Below are positions 12,724-16,025 of a stretch of 16,025 nt of DNA, in pieces. The translations under genes and the position numbers were made by a program. Under the pieces are notes generated by a model. It was not told where the DNA came from. It made no database searches and worked only from the letters and a program-made list of their open reading frames with translations. This DNA comes from DATHTK01 sp035463295 (lineage in GTDB: Bacteria > Actinomycetota > Rubrobacteria > Rubrobacterales > Rubrobacteraceae), in contig DATHTK010000007.1 of the NCBI GenBank assembly GCA_035463295.1, positions 1 through 16,025 on the forward strand. The letters run 5' to 3'. The first letter of the stretch is position 1. Each line of letters starts with the position of its first letter.

Positions 12724-14733
12724 TCACCCTCCCTCTGTATTCTGGTGAGGGGCCTCCTCTGCGGTCTCTTTCCTCAAGCCTTCGATGAGCACCTCCACGA
12801 CCTCGGGGCGGGAGAACTCCGGCGGTGGGTACTCGCCCCTGGTCATCATCTCCCTCACCTTCGTCCCAGAGAGGAAGACGTGCGAGACCGGCTTGTGGGG
12901 ACAGGTTTTCGAGGAGCCCATGCCTCCACACTCCTTGCAGAAGAAGGTGTGCTCGAAGAAGAGGGGAGTTATCCCGAGCTCGTCTTCGTCGAACTCGGCA
13001 AAGATGTGCTGGGCATCGTAGGTGCCGTAGTAGCTGCCCACCCCAGCGTGGTCCCGTCCCACGATGAAGTGCGAGCAGCCGTAGTTCTTGCGGCAGATGG
13101 CGTGCAGTATCGCCTCGCGCGGCCCCGCATAGCGCATGGCCGCCGGGAATACGGAGAGCAGCACCCGATCTCTCGGATAGTACTTCTCCAGGATCTCCTC
13201 GTAGGAGCGCATCCTCACCGCCGCCGGGATGTCGTCGGACTTGGTCTCCCCGACGAGGGGATTGAGCAGGAGACCGTCGACGGTCTCGAGCGCGCTCTTC
13301 TGGATGTACTCGTGGGCGCGGTGGACGGGGTTACGCGTCTGGAAGCCCACAACGCGCTTCCAGCCCTTCTCGGCGAACAGGGTTCGCAGTTCGGCCGGCT
13401 CGCGGTAGTGGTTCGGAAAAGGACCCTGGTCGGGCGGGCGGAGCAGCGTGACTTCGCCGCCGAGCAGGATATCACCCTGGCGGTAGACGTGCGCGACGCC
13501 GGGATGTTCGTCGTCCGTGGTGTCGTATACCCTCGCTGCCTCCCGCTCCTTGTCGTAGCGGTAGAGGTCCTCGAGGTCCAGGATCGCCGCGGGCTCTCCC
13601 CCACCGTCGAGAAGCGCCACGCGCGAACCTTCCCGGAGATCCCCGACCTCGTCCTCGCTCACGGGGAGCGTGATCGGCATGCTCCAGACCGTACCGTCCG
13701 CCAGATACATGCTCTCGACGACGCTCTCGTAGTCCTCGCGCACCATGAAGCCGGTGAGCGGGGAGAAGACCCCGGTCGCGAGCATCTCCAGATCCGAGAG
13801 CGCCCGCGAACCGAGAGTCACGCTCTCGAGCTCTGAGGCCTGCTCGCGCAGCTCGCGGGCTTCTTCCTCGGGCAATCGCCGGTCCACGAGCGCACCGCCG
13901 TGGGGCGCGATGATCTCCCTCTCCTCGAACGCGACTCTGTCCGTCAATCTCATCTCCTTTATCGAGCCGTTTCCCGTGACCTTCGAGGCGACGGCGTGGC
14001 GCTGTCCCCGCCGCGCCGGTATCGCCTCGGCCTCCAGCTGGTAGTAGTAGGGGAGGCAGTACTCGTAGACCTCCGCAAGCCGCCCGGAGAGCCTTGGGTC
14101 CCTGCGCTCGGCCGGCCGGACGCCGGCGCTCCCTTCCGCCGCGTCGTGCCACCCCTCCCAGCTGTCCCACCGCCGCACCTCCCGGGGCTGCCAGGAGAGC
14201 GCGTCGGCGCGAAAGGGGATGCCGAGGTGCTCGCAGTAGACGGCGAGGACGCCCGCCGAGTCCTCGGAGAAGCTCATCGCGTCGACGACGACGACGTCCT
14301 CGCCGTTCACGTCCGAGGCGTATCGGTAGAGGTTGTAGAGGCTCTCGAAGCCGGTCTCCTCGAGGGTGAAATCCGGCCACATCCGGTGCATCGACGCGAT
14401 GACGTATTTGGGGTCCCGCACGATAAAGGTGTTGACGAACCGGGACGCGAAGCGCGACCCGATGAGCGGCCGGACGTGGTAGGCCATGTCCTTGAGGAAG
14501 ACGCGCTTCTCGCGCGGCCTCAGGACCTCGTCCAGCACCTCGCTGTAGCCGTAGCCGGCCTTCGGCTCCTCGTCGGCGTAGCGGTCGCTCGGGCGCTCCT
14601 CGCCGTGGTAGTAGGAGGAGGAGAACGGCTCGTGCAGCACCTCGAAGTCGTCCCTCTCGACGAAGATCCTCTCGAACGCCGTCGAGATCGAACGCGGCAC
14701 GGACCACAGCGCGATCGGCTTCTCTTCTCTCAA
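12724..14733 (-). CDS. sat: Sulfotransferase-ATP sulfurylase fusion protein
   Basis: One uninterrupted 669-residue frame holds two enzymes. Residues 1 to about 235 are a sulfotransferase domain, with P-loop S-V-P-R-S-I-S-T-A-F (11-20) and 3'-phosphate site I-V-R-D-P-K-Y-V-I-A-S-M-H-R (104-117). Residues from about 274 are ATP sulfurylase (Sat), which makes APS from ATP and sulfate: I-A-P-H-G-G, Q-T-R-N-P-V-H-R-A-H (465-474), V-G-R-D-H-A-G (558-564), Zn-type Cys599/602/611 and a complete C-terminus. The usual Sat is about 390-400 residues, so this half is full length. Start is TTG at 14733 with AAGGAG at 14738-14743. The familiar Sat fusion is to APS kinase; a sulfotransferase partner is unusual, and PAPS, not APS, is its expected donor. 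An internal start could also yield Sat alone. Preceded by a sulfatase (59 nt gap), followed by sulfite oxidase. Confidence 0.85.
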   Translation of the reverse strand: MREEKPIALWSVPRSISTAFERIFVERDDFEVLHEPFSSSYYHGEERPSDRYADEEPKAGYGYSEVLDEVLRPREKRVFLKDMAYHVRPLIGSRFASRFVNTFIVRDPKYVIASMHRMWPDFTLEETGFESLYNLYRYASDVNGEDVVVVDAMSFSEDSAGVLAVYCEHLGIPFRADALSWQPREVRRWDSWEGWHDAAEGSAGVRPAERRDPRLSGRLAEVYEYCLPYYYQLEAEAIPARRGQRHAVASKVTGNGSIKEMRLTDRVAFEEREIIAPHGGALVDRRLPEEEARELREQASELESVTLGSRALSDLEMLATGVFSPLTGFMVREDYESVVESMYLADGTVWSMPITLPVSEDEVGDLREGSRVALLDGGGEPAAILDLEDLYRYDKEREAARVYDTTDDEHPGVAHVYRQGDILLGGEVTLLRPPDQGPFPNHYREPAELRTLFAEKGWKRVVGFQTRNPVHRAHEYIQKSALETVDGLLLNPLVGETKSDDIPAAVRMRSYEEILEKYYPRDRVLLSVFPAAMRYAGPREAILHAICRKNYGCSHFIVGRDHAGVGSYYGTYDAQHIFAEFDEDELGITPLFFEHTFFCKECGGMGSSKTCPHKPVSHVFLSGTKVREMMTRGEYPPPEFSRPEVVEVLIEGLRKETAEEAPHQNTEGG
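13945..13959 (-). promoter_or_regulatory. Internal ribosome-binding site and start at the domain border
   Basis: On the minus strand AAGGAG (13959-13954) is followed by ATGAGA and then an in-frame TTG (13947-13945), codon 263 of the fusion. That 6 nt spacing is ideal; the ATG at 13953 is too close to serve. Starting here would give a 407-residue ATP sulfurylase without the sulfotransferase domain. The layout resembles the gene's own start (AAGGAG, then TTG). Confidence 0.45.
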
Positions 14734-14792
14734 CGATCTCCTTTCGTCCCTCCCGAGAGAGCGCCGGCGCCGGGAGACGCGGGAGCTTCCGC

Positions 14793-16025
14793 TCAGGCCG
14801 TCATCCGCTCCTCTTCTGTTACCTCCCGCGGTGCGCGGTGCTCCTCGAGCGCCCGGCGGCGGGGGGCCAGGTACTCCTCCGGCGTGCGCTGCTCCTCCAG
14901 AAACGCGAGCGCCCGCTCGCAGATCTCCTCGCCCTCGCCCGGTCGCTCGTGCCAGAGGTTGTGCGCCTCTTGCGGGTCGCTCGCCGGGTCGTAGAGCTCG
15001 GGCTCATCGTCGGGGCCGCCAACGATCAGGGTCCGCTCCGGGGTGGTGACGGTCACGGGCAGGTAGCTCGCGATGCGCCGGGCCTTGGAGTCGACGGCTG
15101 TCGTGATCTCACCCTCCGCCAGATACAGCGGCCAGGAACTGACGACGAACGGCCGGTGCTCGTCCTTCTCGCCCGTGAGTACGCCCCCGAATGTCTCGCC
15201 CGTCATGGTCGCCGGGAGCTCGACCCCGACGAGGTCCAGGATCGTCGGCGCGATGTCCGGGGCGGTCGTCATCGCGGAACGCCGTCCCGCCTCGAGCCCC
15301 GGCCCCCGCACCATCAGAGGCACGTTCGTGATCTCCCAGTACAGCGGCGACCAGCCGACCGTCAAGAGCCAAGAGTCGGCGAGCCAGGCGGGCAACTCAG
15401 AGCCCTGAGAGACGCTGGCCCCCGGCTCGTGCACCCACTCGGCCTTGCCGAAGTAACCGTGCTCGCCGAAGTAGAAGCCGTGATCGGAGGTGAAGAAGAC
15501 CAGAGTGTTCTCCCGGAGCCCGAGCGCGTCGAGCTTGGCGAGCAGCCTCCCGATCCAGAAGTCCACCATCGTCACCTCACCGCAGTAGGTCGCGTGAGCC
15601 AGCGCCACATCCTCGGCCGAGAGCCCGGCCTCCTCGTACTTTCCGTAGCACGGATAGAGCTGCTCCCCGGCGTACCCCTCTCGGTAGTGCTTTGTGTAGT
15701 ACTCCGGCGCGTCCCAGGGCTCGTGCGGGTCCCACGTATCAACGTAGAGGAAGAACCGCTCGTGGTGGTGTCGCTCGAGCCATCGCTCGGCATCGCTCAT
15801 CGTCCTGGCCACGAGCCGGTCCTCCTCAGAACGCCACATCGAGCGGGCGTCGGCGCGCTCGTGCGGTCGGGTGTCGTCGCCCTGACCTCGCACCCAGACG
15901 AAGTCGTCGAAGCCGCGGTCGTAGCCGAAGCCGTTTCGGATAAAGAAGGGTGTGTCGACTATGCCCATCGTCGTGTAGCCTGCCCGCGAGAGAACCTCGG
16001 GTAGCGTCATGAGGTGCCGCGGCAG
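14793..16025 (-). CDS. Sulfatase, N-terminus outside the window
   Basis: This frame is open to the right edge of the window. The first residues in view, L-P-R-H-L-M-T-L-P-E-V-L-S-R-A-G-Y-T-T, match the point in sulfatases about 90-110 residues after the start. The true start and the formylglycine (C-x-P-x-R) motif are therefore beyond the edge, and the ATG at 16010 is internal. Visible family marks are W-D-P-H-E-P-W, F-F-T-S-D-H-G-F-Y-F-G-E-H-G-Y-F-G-K (metal Asp-His and nearby Lys), N-V-P-L-M-V-R-G-P-G, and a late L-Y-D-P-A-S-D-P-Q-E-A-H-N-L. It differs clearly from the sulfatase at 9318, so the two are not recent duplicates. It is the first gene seen of the minus-strand sulfur cluster, ending 59 nt before the ATP sulfurylase fusion. 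Substrate unknown. Confidence 0.85.
   Translation of the reverse strand: MPRHLMTLPEVLSRAGYTTMGIVDTPFFIRNGFGYDRGFDDFVWVRGQGDDTRPHERADARSMWRSEEDRLVARTMSDAERWLERHHHERFFLYVDTWDPHEPWDAPEYYTKHYREGYAGEQLYPCYGKYEEAGLSAEDVALAHATYCGEVTMVDFWIGRLLAKLDALGLRENTLVFFTSDHGFYFGEHGYFGKAEWVHEPGASVSQGSELPAWLADSWLLTVGWSPLYWEITNVPLMVRGPGLEAGRRSAMTTAPDIAPTILDLVGVELPATMTGETFGGVLTGEKDEHRPFVVSSWPLYLAEGEITTAVDSKARRIASYLPVTVTTPERTLIVGGPDDEPELYDPASDPQEAHNLWHERPGEGEEICERALAFLEEQRTPEEYLAPRRRALEEHRAPREVTEEERMTA

Noticed and set aside
12745..13836. 363-codon plus-strand open frame opposite the ATP sulfurylase
   Set aside because: The minus strand has all ATP sulfurylase motifs; this frame has none of any family.
14750..14776. 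Inverted repeat CTCCCG/CGGGAG between the right-hand sulfatase and the fusion gene
   Set aside because: Short arms with a 15 nt loop and no T-tract; expected by chance in this GC-rich gap, though a weak attenuator cannot be excluded.
14838..16004. 388-codon plus-strand open frame opposite the right-hand sulfatase
   Set aside because: Shadow of the sulfatase frame, with no recognisable domain.
1..16025. Insertion sequences, transposase genes, CRISPR arrays or integrase/attachment sites that could explain the remnants
   Set aside because: No transposase or integrase motifs, terminal inverted repeats or regularly spaced repeats were seen by eye on either strand.

Overview
This is a GC-rich bacterial window with very tight gene packing (1-5 nt gaps, an 11 nt overlap) and many GTG and TTG starts. 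Gene content and style suggest a high-GC actinomycete, possibly Rubrobacter-like. That placement is an impression from the proteins, not a database result. No rRNA, tRNA, CRISPR array, insertion sequence or phage gene was seen. The theme is sulfur-oxyanion chemistry plus chromate/metal resistance, with several decayed genes between the intact blocks.

Layout. (1) 1-1130: a TauE/SafE-type sulfite/sulfonate exporter on the minus strand. (2) 1240-2870: a decayed plus-strand stretch holding a promoter, an unknown 62-aa ORF, a small three-helix membrane protein and the C-terminal half of a second TauE/SafE permease. (3) 2788-4795: a promoter, then an amidohydrolase overlapping a Rieske-type protein whose second cluster cysteine is Gly, then the first ~90 residues of an SsuB/TauB-like ABC ATPase that breaks off. 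(4) 4792-8613: a new promoter with a palindrome over its -10 drives chrA, chrB N-domain, chrB C-domain and a FetA/FetB-like ABC exporter pair, apparently one operon. (5) 8627-9223, minus strand: a thiosulfate-sulfurtransferase remnant (one-base frameshift, C-terminal catalytic domain gone) joined to a 5'-truncated second copy of the small membrane protein of block 2. (6) 9318-16025, minus strand, read from the right edge: sulfatase, sulfotransferase-ATP sulfurylase fusion, sulfite oxidase-like molybdoenzyme, Stf0-type sulfotransferase, sulfatase.

How block 6 could work together (inference): sulfatases release sulfate from organic esters, the molybdoenzyme turns sulfite into sulfate, ATP sulfurylase activates sulfate to APS, and the sulfotransferases would use the PAPS made from APS. 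No APS kinase is visible. The standout gene is the 669-codon fusion of a PAPS-type sulfotransferase domain to a complete-looking ATP sulfurylase, with a credible internal ribosome-binding site and start at the domain border.

A second standout is a short shared sequence, TTG-N3-AGTAA-N2-T-N-GTA, found three times. It lies upstream of the exporter (minus strand), of the 62-aa ORF, and of the amidohydrolase. In the last two it sits at the same place relative to a TTGAC-N17-TA promoter, so the three transcription units may share one regulator.
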